Part shown: in pieces, positions 1-12,783 of the stretch
Layout: every line of letters begins with the position of its first letter
Position numbering within the stretch: position 1 is the stretch's first letter
NCBI GenBank assembly: GCA_019915135.1
Contig: JAHLMK010000016.1
Location: 1,228,806 to 1,292,805 of the forward strand
Source of the DNA: Strobilurus pachycystidiatus
Taxonomy: Eukaryota > Basidiomycota > Agaricomycetes > Agaricales > Physalacriaceae
Reading direction: 5' to 3'
DNA: 64,000 nt
Made by a program: the position numbers and the translations under genes
The notes under the pieces: model-generated
Databases searched by the model: none
Told to the model about the DNA's origin: nothing
Seen by the model: the letters and a program-made list of their open reading frames with translations, nothing else

Positions 1-153
1 TAGAACGAGAACGTCGAGTGTTCAGGTCCGCACAGCCACTTCGCATCTCTGTTCCCAACGGTGACCCATCACGGTGCCCTTTGTTAAACGCGTCCTCTTG
101 CACGCTTCTTTCCCAGTCAGTCTATCAATCAGATCGACCATCACAACAACCGA

Positions 154-1856
154 ATGACTTCTTCAGTGTCCTCGGCGTGCGCTCGCTGTGGTTTCCGTGC
201 CGACCTCCCTCCTCGGATTCATACCATTCCCTCTCCCTTTGCCAGTATCCTCGGCACAGCAGTAGTCCTCGACACTGTCACTGCAAACAATCTCAAATCG
301 TTTCTTCTGGACATTGACAAGCACGTCAAAGACTCCGAGAGCGACATTGACCGCCTGTGGGAGGCGCTTCGCGTTGCGGAGGAGGAAAGGGACGCGCTCA
401 CAGCCTTCCGTGCTCGTCATGCAGAACTAAATCCGCCTGTAAACTCCCTCCCGGACGATGTCCTGCTCAGGATCTTTCACATGGTATTGGGCAATGACTA
501 CTATCGTGTCTTTGAGACTTCTCAGACAGGGCCGTGGCTGTTCGGAAAGGTTTGCAGTCGCTGGCGGCATCTATCAATGTCCTCCGCGTTGCTGTGGACG
601 TCTTTCCGCATCAAAGTGCCCCGTGCCCACACGGGTACGACTGCAATCCTCGAGGACATCTTCATCAGAGCCAAGCCACTCAATTTCGAGTTGGACCTGG
701 GCTATGAGAATGGGCCTCCCCGTGCATTGCTGGATGTCGTCCACGGCAGTTCCCATGCGTGGAACCAGATCTCCCTCCTGGGGACCTCTGACGGAGTTCG
801 ATCGATCTTCGAGCGAACCCCGATACGCACTCTGAGCTCCTTGTCCTCGCTGACCATTGATCTCGTCCCGGCTGGTAGGGACAATGGTAAAGATCTACTC
901 CGAAATGTCTTGCCATACTTCCGTGATGCACCCCGCCTTCGCTCTCTGACTTTACGCTTCAACACTAAGTCATGGACGGAGGACAATCCTGCTGGCATCA
1001 ACTTCCCTTGGATGCAGATCACACATCTGGATCTGATGGACTTGATCTGCCCCATGGCTCTACTTCACCAGCTATTGGAGACATGCCCGAGTCTTGAATC
1101 TTTCATTGCAAGTGACGTCGACCCCAGTTTGCAATCATCTGCGATTCTCCCCGTCGTGGCATGCAGCAACCTGCGATACCTCGAGTTCACAGACCCCAAT
1201 CTGCTTACATTCATCGATGCGCCTCTGGCGAAAATATCCGTCGTTCTAGGACCTGACTTCGATGGGGCCAGATTCGGAGGGCAGGGGCGCCCAGTATTTC
1301 CGTCTGCTCATCGTGTCAAAGAGATGGAGTTCTTCTTCATGCCCAAACCTGATTCCTCTCGCCTCAAGGATTTCCTTGTACAGTTCAACTCGATCACGCG
1401 AATAATTCTGGTATGGAAAGCTCCAAACTCGGCCACCCAATCCCTGTTGGACATCTTCATTGCCATTCCCGGTCAAGAGATCTTGCCCAACTTGACGTCC
1501 CTCTTCATCCGTTCTTGGACGTCAGGCCAGCAGAAGGGGACAGAACAATTGACAGTGCTCTCTTCGAAAGTACCCCAACTCATTGAATCGCGCTGGCACC
1601 TCGGGCATGCACGTGTCTCTCGTCTTCAGTGCGTACATATCGCCATCCGAGAAGTCGAGTCGTTCTTCGGGGATGAACCAGCCTCTGTGACTGCTACGCT
1701 CATGGGAGACTTGGCCGCATCACTGGCCACCGTCAAAGCAGAGGGATTAGATGCTTCTCTTGTATATCACCCTCCAGCTGGTAAGTCATCACTAGCGCTA
1801 TGGTATCGTTCGGAGAACACTCACATGTCGAAGGTCCCTACATTGAATATCTGTGA
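154..1856 (+). CDS. F-box protein, CxxCGF subfamily, copy 1
   Basis: Probable substrate receptor of an SCF-type ubiquitin ligase. The N-terminus carries CARCGF, a possible half zinc site. A charged, coiled-coil-like stretch follows (about residues 50-90), then an F-box-like segment starting VNSLPDDVLLRIFHMV with the downstream GPWLFGKVCSRWR motif. The long C-terminal part is rich in Leu/Ile and may form LRR-like repeats. A 53 bp intron (1781-1833) sits near the end; splicing gives the C-terminus GPYIEYL, which parallels copy 2, while reading through gives a different tail ending at 1866. The ATG at 154 opens the frame. An alternative is a start codon split by an intron at 116-166 (A at 115 joined to TG at 167-168), as inferred for the three paralogues. 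The F-box assignment is from motif reading; the target is unknown. Confidence 0.82.
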
Positions 1857-2639
1857 TCTACGATGATACATCCATTGATGTTTGGAGTATCACTCGATTG
1901 CATGCATCGAATTGTTTCTTTCCTGTTACGTACGATAGATGTTGCATGACTTGGTCTTCAAGTTTGGACACGCTTTCACGTTCGAACGATTCCCAATCTT
2001 GCCTGTTCTTGATAGTGGTGAGTGACTTTTCTCCGCGTCTGCGTCAATTGGAGGAACGTGCCAGTAGCAAAAGGCGGCGAGTAGCAATGCCAGCACGAAC
2101 ATGACGACCAGGAAACTAGGGAGCCGCAGGTGACTCCCGATCCAGCGCCGATTTCTCTTGAAATCAGACGTTGACTGAAGCGGGGAGTGGCGAAATGACT
2201 GCCGAAGCGCTGGTCATACTAACACGACCTTCCCCTCGCTAGAGTACTACTAGTTGGGTCCTGGCGATCAGACCTCGCAGCTGGTTCGCGAAAAGTGCGT
2301 GGTTCTGATTGGTATCGGAGGAGTTGTGGCCGTAGGCATCCCGGCCAAGTCTCCTACTCTCAGTGTTACTTTATGTGATGGTCAACTCGGGATAGTGTCT
2401 TCAAATGATTTCAATTCAAAGTACCATAGGGAAAATGCAGAGAGTGAGGTCATTCTGCGGTACCCTTTCCGGTGTCTTGAGCTGGAATTTGGCTTGGTCA
2501 AACAGGAAAGCCTATCCGTACAAAGTCGTATGATATGGATAGCGAGTACACGTTTATACACAAAGCATTATCAAAAGTCGCGCGAACAATGGTTCTCTAC
2601 GAAAGGAGAAAGAAAGGAAGCAAGAAAGGCAGTCCGAGT
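1857..2639. other. Intergenic, no gene seen
   Basis: This is the shared 3' side of F-box gene 1 (+) and the DAHP synthase gene (-), which converge here. The open frames present have no recognisable domain and no paralogue support. I see nothing else in it. Confidence 0.6.
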
Positions 2640-4119
<1,480 letters not shown>

Positions 4120-4355
4120 CTTTTATAGCAGGCTGCATGGTGCTTGACAGGGCCAGTCGGTCCGTGGATGGATGTCACGGCGAGATTGGATGCACGGTGA
4201 CACAGCTTTTGCAAGATGGACTGCCGGGTTGGGCGAATGGAGAGTGCAAAGCCAAGGATGACTCACGATTTGGGCTTGCATTCGGAGTCAATGCCATTTC
4301 CAGGGTGATCGGAAAAAATGATCGCCATCAACATGGCGTGTTTCCTTCCTTGGAC

Positions 4356-5270
4356 ATGGCCAAACAGGTTTCACTCAAGCCCGTTGCGGGTTTCTGCGTG
4401 AAAAGCAACACACTGCAGGATGCGAAATTCGGGCTGAAGGGTGCCAAGGTCTTTGTCAACATCGCCTACGATGAGCACGTTCCCCCGCCCCCGCCAGCCA
4501 GCGAGGAAGCGATCCAGCGTGCGATGAAGGGCCAGGACGACGAGCATCTGGACGATGGCGGCTGGTATGTCCCCGTCATTGTGTCTGAGCCAAGACCGGA
4601 CGTCGATAAAGGTACCCTTGGCGTTCCTTCTCCCAACATGCAGTTAGACTAACAGTCTTTCCCATCTTTAGTCGGAAAGCCTAGCATCGTTTTCGATTGC
4701 ATATTCCACAAGTCACTAAAGTCGCGCATATTACGCGACCCGGACCTGAAGCTCTTTCTAGTCGAGCTCGCCCTGCAGAGGATCGAGATCCAATGCGATG
4801 TTATGTTGTCCAGAACCATCGGCACACCGAACATTGCTTCCAAGGGGAAACTTGCGCCACGCACGGTGACCATACCCGACGTCGATTACGCGACGTCAAA
4901 GGCTGCGTCATCCATCAGTCCTCCTGCAAAGCCGCTTATCGAAGAAGTTTCATCGCACACTCCCCGCCCGCTGTCCTGGTCCTGGCGTAAAGACGGCGAT
5001 ACCATCCAAGTTCGTATTCTCGTCCCCGATCTTACCCATACGCTTGTTCAAGGTACCGCTCTTGATCTTGAGCCGCGGCGTATCATCCTATCTGTGCCCA
5101 CCGCCACCTCGTCCGTTCTGGACTTGGACTTGACCTTGTCTGACGCCGAGTTGATCTCACTTTATCCTCATTCCGACGTCCTATCCCTCAAACGCCAACG
5201 ACCTTTCTCGGTCGACACAGCTACGTCGGAGTGGCGCGTAGCAGAGGGTGCCTTGATCCTCAGTGCTTAA
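4356..5270 (+). CDS. PIH1-domain protein (R2TP chaperone complex subunit, Pih1/Nop17-like)
   Basis: Pih1 links Hsp90 and the Rvb1/Rvb2 ATPases (R2TP) in assembling snoRNPs, RNA polymerase II and PIKK kinases. The protein opens with MAKQVSLKPVAGFCVKS, then carries the PIH1 hallmarks KVFVNIAYDEHVPPPP, GGWYVPVIVSEPR, KPSIVFDCIFH and FLVELALQRIE. A C-terminal beta-rich segment (from about DGDTIQVRILVPDL) looks like the CS-like domain. One intron at 4612-4671 (donor gtaccc, acceptor tttag) joins VDK to VGKPS. ATG 4356 was chosen because it lies directly before the conserved VxLxPxxGFCVK block; the frame is open further upstream, so a longer start is possible. About 285 residues, a normal length for the family. 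Confidence 0.85.
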
Positions 5271-5534
5271 AAGTTCGTTTCCCCCTTCCGATATTTCACT
5301 CGTCATAATCTGACGCCGTGCTTTGTAGTCGCTCCAAGTTCAAGGCAGATGTCGCTGCTCTTCAGTAGTGTACTGATATGCATAGACAGAAATCGTATAT
5401 GATGCTAGTCGAAGTTTGTGGGATCCAGGGTTTCCACCCACTATGTTGTAACTTGTAAGCTCGTACTCTCGATTTACACAAGGAGACTTCGTCATAATGA
5501 TACCGAAAGAATCAATGAATAAATTAGGCATAGC

Positions 5535-8143
5535 TTATGAAAAGCCTGTTCGAATGGTCGGAGTAAAAACAGGTAACGGATGGGCCTCTGTATTGAATAC
5601 ATAGTCTATAACGACATGTTTTAGTCCATGCACTTGCCCTTATCAAAGAGACACACCTTGTAAAGGAAATACACTGGCATCTTCGAACAGCAGGAATAGA
5701 TATTTCAAGGTTTCACTCTGCACGGACAAGGTACGTCAGTCTACGGGAACGGGAACGGGGCGGGATTACGATGGACTTGCCAGGTAAAACGTTTCCATCT
5801 TATCTTCCTGCCTAGCAGGAACCTCGTCAACGTTAACGATGGTGGCATACCCCCCAGTCGGGACCTTGCAGTGCCGTTCAATCGACTGAAATATCCCCCA
5901 TCCATAATCACGATACTTCTGGTCTCCCGTAAGACGGTAAGCCAAGAACAAGGACTCTACGGTCTCGGGCCTCAACATGTATCGTGCGTCGTACGGCGGA
6001 AAGTCGCCTACTCTGAAACAGGCGATACACTATCAACATCCTGGACGTACTCCTGAGAAAAAAATGTCCAATTACTCACTTGCCGCCTTTGATGTACCAG
6101 TCCGAGGGAGCGATATCGAGGTCGTTTATGTTCTGATCGCTTGGGATCCTGAAGTGTACGATTTCCGGTGAAAGTCCCCTAGAATAACGAAACCATGTCA
6201 GACTAGTGGGATGATCAGAGGGGCGAACGAGGGTTACGTGGCGGTATCGTGCGTGTCCATGCATGTCTTGATGAGGGCCTCGCCGGACTTCCAATCACGA
6301 AGACCGGCTGCAGTCAATTCTGAGGCCTTCGGAGGAACAGACACTGTGTCGTAAAGTGACCCGGTGGTCGTCGCGCCGAGCATAAGAGATCCACCGATGA
6401 AGCAGACAAGATGATCTTGTTTCGGTGTAAGCCGCCATGAGCTAAGATGGCCAGTTTTCAACTATCAGGAAGTGACAAAGAACGGGCAAGAGGGAGGTGC
6501 TGACATTTCCCCGGTAGGATGACGTTCGGGTATGAGTTCCGCTGTATAAATCATCTTTTTGTTTGTACTCTCTTGGATGAGGTACTGGTGGATGGCCTGC
6601 ATTGTGTCATCGTACATCTATCGGAGGATAAACGTGAGCGATATGAATTCGATGAGTCAACAGAGTTTGCTAATTGCTAACCTCGCGGTAGACATCTTCG
6701 GTTCGATTCTATAAGGATTAGAGACGTCGATTATAGGGATGACGATACTCACCGTCTGGAGATACTGTTTTCTGTGTGTCGATGTCAGTGCCCGAGTACA
6801 CCTTGGCAAGATAGTGCATACAATAGATATTCATAGTACGAGTCTCCTCGAGAGCCTAGTCGGATGGCAGACGGCACAAACTGAGCTCCTTCGAGGCTAA
6901 GCTTTCGTTAATGCAGTCGGCAATGTATAACGCGACCAGAACGCACTGCATGTAGATTGATGCCAGCCCGTGTGGCATTCTTGCGTGTTTGATGAGTTTC
7001 ATGACCTGGATATAGCTCTCAGCGAGTCACTCCTCGAATATAATCAGGATCCGCACGTTCTCCGCCTTTTCCCAATAGACTTCATTGTCGGTCAGGAAAC
7101 TGAGGTATCGGAGTTCGAGCTGGAGGGTAGATATCTCTGCAGTGCTGACGAGTTGAGGTAGATCCCTATCTGGGACACCTTTGCGCTGGGCGAGGTTGAC
7201 CATCGGCAGTGGCAGACCTGTCGGGGTGTCGAAGGCGGACATAAGACGATCCGCCAGGTCAACGGCGCGTTTAAGATAGAGCGGGTCATCCACCAAATGA
7301 TGGGCAGTCAACAGGCCACCGAGTACGCGTATAGTGGTCTGCGTATGTTTAGTGATGTCGGCCTATGACATTGATATGAAGTCCGACCTACTTCGAAAGT
7401 GTTGAAATCCCCGTCCTTGTCGAAGTCAAGCTTCTCATCTATCCATTTACGAGCGCGCGCATAGTCATCTGTTAAACCCATCATGATGATTGTGTCGAGC
7501 GCGTCGACCACAGTGTAACCGATTCCTCCTGCTTCTGTTAAATTGGATCCTTTGCGACTTATGGGGTGATATTCGTCAGCACCCATCGCGTCGCGCTCTA
7601 GGTCAGCATCGTTGAGTGAATTTTTATTGCACTGAACGCTGCGACTGACCATAAGCACGCCAAGCAAACTGGTCGTGGTGGCGACGTCAGTGGACTACGG
7701 GAGAAACAGTGAGTAAAGGTTTACCTTGAACGAATCTACAATTGCGTCCCGCTTTTCGTAGTCGGCCGTTACAAAAGCTTGTCGCGCGCCTGCTCGATTC
7801 ATGCTGTCGAATAATTCTTCTCCAAGCCACGAGCTGAGTACCTGTTTGGCAGTATCCGGATTCTAGGTTTCGATCAGATAAGTCGAGGCGGAGATAGTGA
7901 TTTGTGGCGCACCATGTAAACAAATACACCGAAGCACACTGCTAGTGGTAGCCACAAGATCTTGACATATTTCTGAACGGACGAAAAGTCCACGTCCAGG
8001 TCATCGTCGCTGGATTTGGGCGCCTGTGAATCATTGAGCAAATGGAATGGGGCGCAATAGGTCTTGTACCACAGAGTCTCTGGGTGAATCCGCGGCCTTA
8101 GGCGCGGATTTCTTCTTTCTTTTCCTCAACTGAGGATCTGACA
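5535..8143 (-). CDS. Mannosyl-oligosaccharide 1,2-alpha-mannosidase (GH47, class I)
   Basis: Trims alpha-1,2-mannose from N-glycans in the ER or Golgi. It begins MSDPQLRKRKKK, then a single membrane anchor (ILWLPLAVCFGVFVYMV), giving a type II topology. GH47 blocks follow: FAWRAY-ERDAMGADEYHPISRKGS, GGIGYTVVDALDTIIMMGL, STLQLELRYLSFLT, FIGGSLMLGA, LRPETVESLFLAYRLTGD, GGYATIVNVDEVP and the C-terminal NTEAHPLPV with the calcium-binding Thr. There are many short exons. The intron at 5718-5780 starts GC rather than GT; using it restores METFYL-SETLKYLFLLFED. The last intron is 5606-5656 and the stop is at 5535. The start lies about 150 bp from the inferred start of F-box gene 2, so the two share a divergent promoter. 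Confidence 0.92.
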
Positions 8144-8294
8144 TGACGGAGAAAGCAGACACGTCTATTTTGATGGGTGCTATTGGCACCGAGCCACGTG
8201 GAATGCCACCGGCAATTTCGCCTCTCCTTGTAACTTTTGAGGCTCCCTTCAAACCACGACAAGCTGAACTTCCCCGCGTGTATACTTGCAATCA

Positions 8295-10072
8295 AGTCTG
8301 TAGCCTACCTTACTTGATCCTTTAAATAATAGCTGAAACCTCTCTGCATAGTGCCATCCTCGACGTGCGCTCGTTGCGGCTTCCGTGATGACCTTCCTCC
8401 TCAAATCCACACCATTCCCTCTCCGTTTGCCGATATTCTCGGCACAACCATAGCAGACAACAATGTGGACACTGCTACTGCGAACAGTATCAGAGCCTTT
8501 GTTATGGATATTGACCGGCACATCACCGACTCCAAGAACGACATTGATCGCTTGAAGGAGGCGCTCTACGTCGCGGAACAGGATTTGGACAATATGGAAG
8601 TGTTTCGTGCCTCTCATATGGCGCTCAATCCACCTATACACTCCCTTCCCGATGACGTCCTTCTCAGCATCTTCCAACTGCTTCTTGGCAATGGATACTA
8701 TGATGTATTCGAGACCTCGTTGGCGGGACCTTGGCTGTTCGGAAAGGTCTGCAGGCGCTGGCGGAATCTCTCGAGATCCTCTGCCTTGCTCTGGACCTCC
8801 TTTCGCATTGGCCCGCACCGCAGTCGGCGCGCCGTTCCAATCCTAGAAGAGGTCTTTGCGAACGCGAGGCCAGTCAAGTTCGAGTTGGATTTGTCATTAG
8901 CGGAGCCTCCGCGTGAAGTTTCCGATCTTATCCATGAGCAATCCAATGCATGGAACCAGGCCGCCTTTGTGGGATCTCGCGAAACGCTTCTGCTCTTCTA
9001 TGGGCACACCTCAAAACTCACCCTCAGCTCTTTGTCGGCTCTCAGCATGAGAGTCACGAATAACGATGACTTCTCAGACGAGTCAGATCTGGATGAAGAC
9101 GATACCACGACCAAAGGTTTATTCCAGACCCTTCTCCCATATTTCAGAGACGCACCCAACCTACGTTCCTTCAGCTGGATTACGATAAACGATCTTAGTC
9201 TTAACCCATGGAATGAAGTCAATCCTTCCGACATTGACTTTCCTTGGGCTCAGATCACTCATCTAGATCTGGGGTCCTCAATTTCTACTATCAATCTACA
9301 GCGCCAGCTCTTGCAGATCTGTCAAAACCTCGAGTCGTATACTGTGGGGCGCGTCGGCCCCTCATTTCTGTCCTCGCCCTCGGCATCCTCCGTTATTGTA
9401 TGCCAACATCTACGATTCATCAAACTCTCGGACCCAGAGCTCCTCAAATTCATTGACGGGCCTTTGACGAGCATATCAATGAACCAGATATATGTTTTGG
9501 ACCTGGCCAGATTTTCGCCCTCAGGGCGCCCCGTTTTCCCGTCCGCTCATCGTGTCGAAGAGATGGAGTACGCCGATAACGGTTCCTATCTAACACCCCT
9601 CGATCCAAAAATTTTCCTTTCACATTTCAGCTCAATCACAAAATTGACCCTGTTTTGGAATCCCCATCTCTGCGACAATTACATGGCCAAGATCCTCATT
9701 GCCAGTCCCGGCGCAGAGTTTTTGCTCGCTTTGACATCTCTGTCCTTGTGTCTTGACGTGTCCAACCTTAGAAAGCCAGTTGATGTGCATCACAGCATTC
9801 TGGAAGTCGTCAACTCGCGCTGGCATTTTGATGACGCTAGTGTCTCTCGTCTGCAACACGTCCGTATCCGACTGTCATATTCCAATTATTTGCCTGGCTT
9901 GTCGGAATCTGGTCGTTCGATCACTGACACTATGGTTGCATCGCTGTCCATATTCAAATCGGAGGGCTTGGATGTGTCTGTTGTCCTTCAGTCTGAGAGG
10001 GGTAAGTTGCGGTCATCGTTCTCACTTCCTGAAGACTGACATCCCGAAGGTTCTGAGTTCGAATATATGTGA
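8295..10072 (+). CDS. F-box protein, CxxCGF subfamily, copy 2
   Basis: Paralogue of copy 1 with the same order: CARCGF, charged helix, F-box (IHSLPDDVLLSIFQLLLG), GPWLFGKVCRRWRNL, and a Leu-rich C-terminal region. An acidic insert DESDLDEDD lies mid-protein. No in-frame ATG precedes the CxxC motif; an in-frame TAG is at 8330-8332 and the open frame begins with GTG. I therefore model a split start: A at 8295, intron 8296-8351 (56 bp, acceptor catag), TG at 8352-8353, giving MPSSTCARCGF. The donor gtctgt is weak. A terminal intron at 10002-10049 gives the tail GSEFEYM, matching GPYIEYL of copy 1. Likely an SCF substrate receptor; the substrate is unknown. Confidence 0.8.
8296..8351 (+). other. 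Inferred start-codon-splitting intron of F-box gene 2
   Basis: Modelled 56 bp intron ending ctctgcatag, with a possible branch sequence agctgaaac upstream. It would join a terminal A to TG and create the ATG. Other donors (for example gtgtat near 8278) are possible but do not leave an A before the junction. Confidence 0.5.
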
Positions 10073-10763
10073 CACGATGGGCCTTTGTTGCTGGGTTTGC
10101 AGGGCAATAAAGTATATACTACGACGTTCACTATCGAAAAATTTTGCATATAAAAATTATCATTATGAACTTCTGAAGGCAGTGCTGATTGAAGCTGAAC
10201 TTGGCTGAAGGACCAGCCACTTCCTTCCTCCGCTCCCGGCCGTGTTAGACTTTACAAAAAGGGATGTGACCTGTCCTTTCGTCGCCAGAGTTCCTCACGA
10301 ACCAACTACTGGATCGAGATGTAAGATTCAGAGGAGCGGTTACGACCGTGTTCTCGATTGACTGTCATCCTACGACGCGCGGTCATTGTGCTCATGACAT
10401 TGACTTGGTCCCTGGTCAATAAGCCGAATGTCCATACGAAACGACAATCAAAAATCATTCTTGTGGTCACGATGCGTCTCACTGGCGTCATCTGGCGGAA
10501 GAGGCAGTAACACCAGCAACAATGTCACTCAGTTATCAGTACTGTACTTGAGTCGCGTGTGTCGTTCAAGCATAGATCTTAACTTACGTTCCACGTCTTT
10601 CAAGTTGTGCTGTGGTCACGCGAAGATTACGTTCATTTGACTGCAGGTTTCCAGACTGGTTTGGAGGAATCAGCCTCATTAGTGTACAGGAACCCAGGGC
10701 TTGAGCATGCAGCACGTCGTGTATCCTCCTTGAAATACATACATTGGAGAGGCTACTGCGGAT
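10073..10763. other. Intergenic, no gene seen
   Basis: Convergent 3' region between F-box gene 2 (+) and pectin methylesterase 1 (-). AT-rich just after the F-box stop. No supported coding sequence. Confidence 0.6.
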
Positions 10764-12099
10764 TTATAGATATGATTTATCTACCCAACTCGCCCAATCA
10801 CTGCCCACCGCACTGGAGATGTTATACAGCGCTGCCTCGGCCGCGCTGAGAACGGTAGCGAATGCTGGTCGCTGAGGGTTTGCGGCGCCTATGCCGTGCG
10901 TCTTATATTCTGCAAAGGTGATGTTGTCAATACGCTCATCTCCCACATTCCAGATCGACCACATCGACTGGTTCAGACGAGCCTCAACGTCCGTGTTCTT
11001 GAAGATGACCCTAAGAAACAACATTAATAATTGGGAACTGGGAAATGAGAAGGTGGACTTACTTGGCATAGGCTAGAATGCGCGTAAACAGCGTTAGCTA
11101 GGAGCACGGCGACACGAAGGCGGGCTCTTACCTCCCCATGGTCTGCCAAGGAAAGTGTTTCCAGTTGTGTTCAAGTCGGCATTAGGTGCCAGGACGATTT
11201 TGTTGCCATCGAATACATCTTGAATATACTGTTAAGCTTGTCCAGAAGGAGCGAAAGCCATAAGGTACTCACAACTTCCTGTATCATCTAATAGCCGCCC
11301 ACTTGCCGTGATCCAGCCAGGTCCTGTCACGCCGATGGTGTTGCCTCCAAAGAACGCGAGTCCTTGTCTTCCAAAGATAAAGTCGACGGCACCCTGCCGC
11401 AATCGTGTTAACAGGCGCGAAGGAACCGTCAGGAGACACATACTTCGATGTAGTTCTTGAGATAAACCTGGGTGCCGACACTTGCGTACAAGGTGTCTTG
11501 GTAGCCGGTGAAGCTACATGCGTACAGACCAACGCGGCTGCCATACTGGCTGATGGCGACGGCCTGAACCCCGCGCCCATAAGTATTCTCGACGTTCACA
11601 TTGTAGAGCCTGATTGTTTCGTCAGACTGTCTGCATGACGCATGCCAAGTACATGGGAAACACTTACTTGAAATCGTCCGAGTGAATACGGATAGTTCCA
11701 CTTGCGTCGTTGGATCCTGCTGAAGTTTGGTTGAGGCCATATGAGATCGTCACGGTGTTGCCAGCATAGGTCTTCGTGTTATGGGTGTAACCATAGATCT
11801 GACAATATCACATATCAGGGTTCGGGCAATTCTATAGAAGGCATTGAACGTACCGTGAGGGGGCCATTTCGGGTGATGTAAACCTGCTCCACGTAGGTTC
11901 CAGGGTATATGAAGATGGTCTCGGTAGTACCCTCAGGTAGAGAGGCGACCGCGGCCGTTATATTGCTGAACTCGCCCGACTTTGTGGTCCCAGCGCGCAC
12001 AACGACAGCACCATGTGGCGGCGACGTTCGCTTGTGGCCGAAGCCGAAAGCGGTGTGGAGGAGGCAGAGCCCAACGAAGAAGCGGAGAAAACTGAGCAT
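10764..12099 (-). CDS. Pectin methylesterase (CE8), secreted, copy 1
   Basis: Removes methyl groups from plant-wall homogalacturonan outside the cell. A signal peptide (MLSFLRFFVGLCLLHTAFGF) precedes all five family motifs: GTYVEQVY, QAVAISQYG, YACSFTGYQDTLY with the acid/base Asp, DFIFGRQG with the nucleophile Asp, and LGRPWG with the substrate Arg. The C-terminus ends WASWVDKSYL. The coding sequence is cut by several short introns. I chose ATG 12099 because the signal peptide starts there; an in-frame Met further upstream would put a non-signal leader ahead of it. A TATA-like box lies about 42 bp upstream. Tandem, same-strand paralogue of copy 2, so a gene duplication. Confidence 0.92.
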
Positions 12100-12783
12100 G
12101 AAACCGTGAGAGAGGGTAAGAGGGAGAAATTCTCGTCGTGTATTTATAATTGAGAGCGCGTATGTAGTCACGTTCCAGAATGTAGGACATGACCGGGCGG
12201 ACCGTCGGTGGCAGAAGGGGAAGATCACAAGCCCATTGCCACGAGATCACACTCGTGAGGTCCCCAGGCTCGCACCAAAAGTACGATGGTGAACTAGGAG
12301 AAAGTCCTGATTGGATGTGCGCGACTTCCTCCGTAAGAGGCACTAGAATTCTCCATCTCGATGCAGTACTCACAGGAAAAGACGCGTGTTTAGTGTTTCT
12401 GGAGAAGACAGGCCGCCGCCGCCATTGTCACGAGTCCTTGTTACTGAGTCGGACGTTATAATGTGGGGCCGACCAGGGGCGATGTTGGCGATGTGGGGGA
12501 TTGATGTGGGGAAAGGAGGGCAACCGGACCGTGACTGGGGCTGTGGCGGACCGGGGTGGGTGTGGGGTAACTTGTAAGACGAGATGGGCGCAAGGATGTT
12601 CATTGTTTGAACTCAGTTTGGACTGAGATTCAGGGCAAAGATTAGAAGCAATTTTCGAGTATGCATCCGTCTTGGTTGATCTGGCCCGAATAGAGTACGA
12701 CTTTCGCCCATACGCGCGATTCGGTCGCATTGCCATAAAGTACACAGTGTGATAAAGGTATCGTATTACTATGAAGGAGCCAA
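12100..12783. other. Promoter region between the two pectin methylesterases
   Basis: Holds the 5' side of pectin methylesterase 1 and the 3' side of copy 2. Short open frames here are G/C-rich noise. No third gene. Confidence 0.5.
12141..12148 (-). promoter_or_regulatory. TATA-like box of pectin methylesterase 1
   Basis: Reads TATAAATA on the minus strand, 42 bp upstream of the ATG at 12099, a suitable place for a core promoter element. Position and sequence only. Confidence 0.5.

Noticed and set aside
8351..8353. GTG as a true start codon for F-box gene 2
   Set aside because: Non-ATG starts are rare in fungi, and the paralogues give a consistent split-ATG model.
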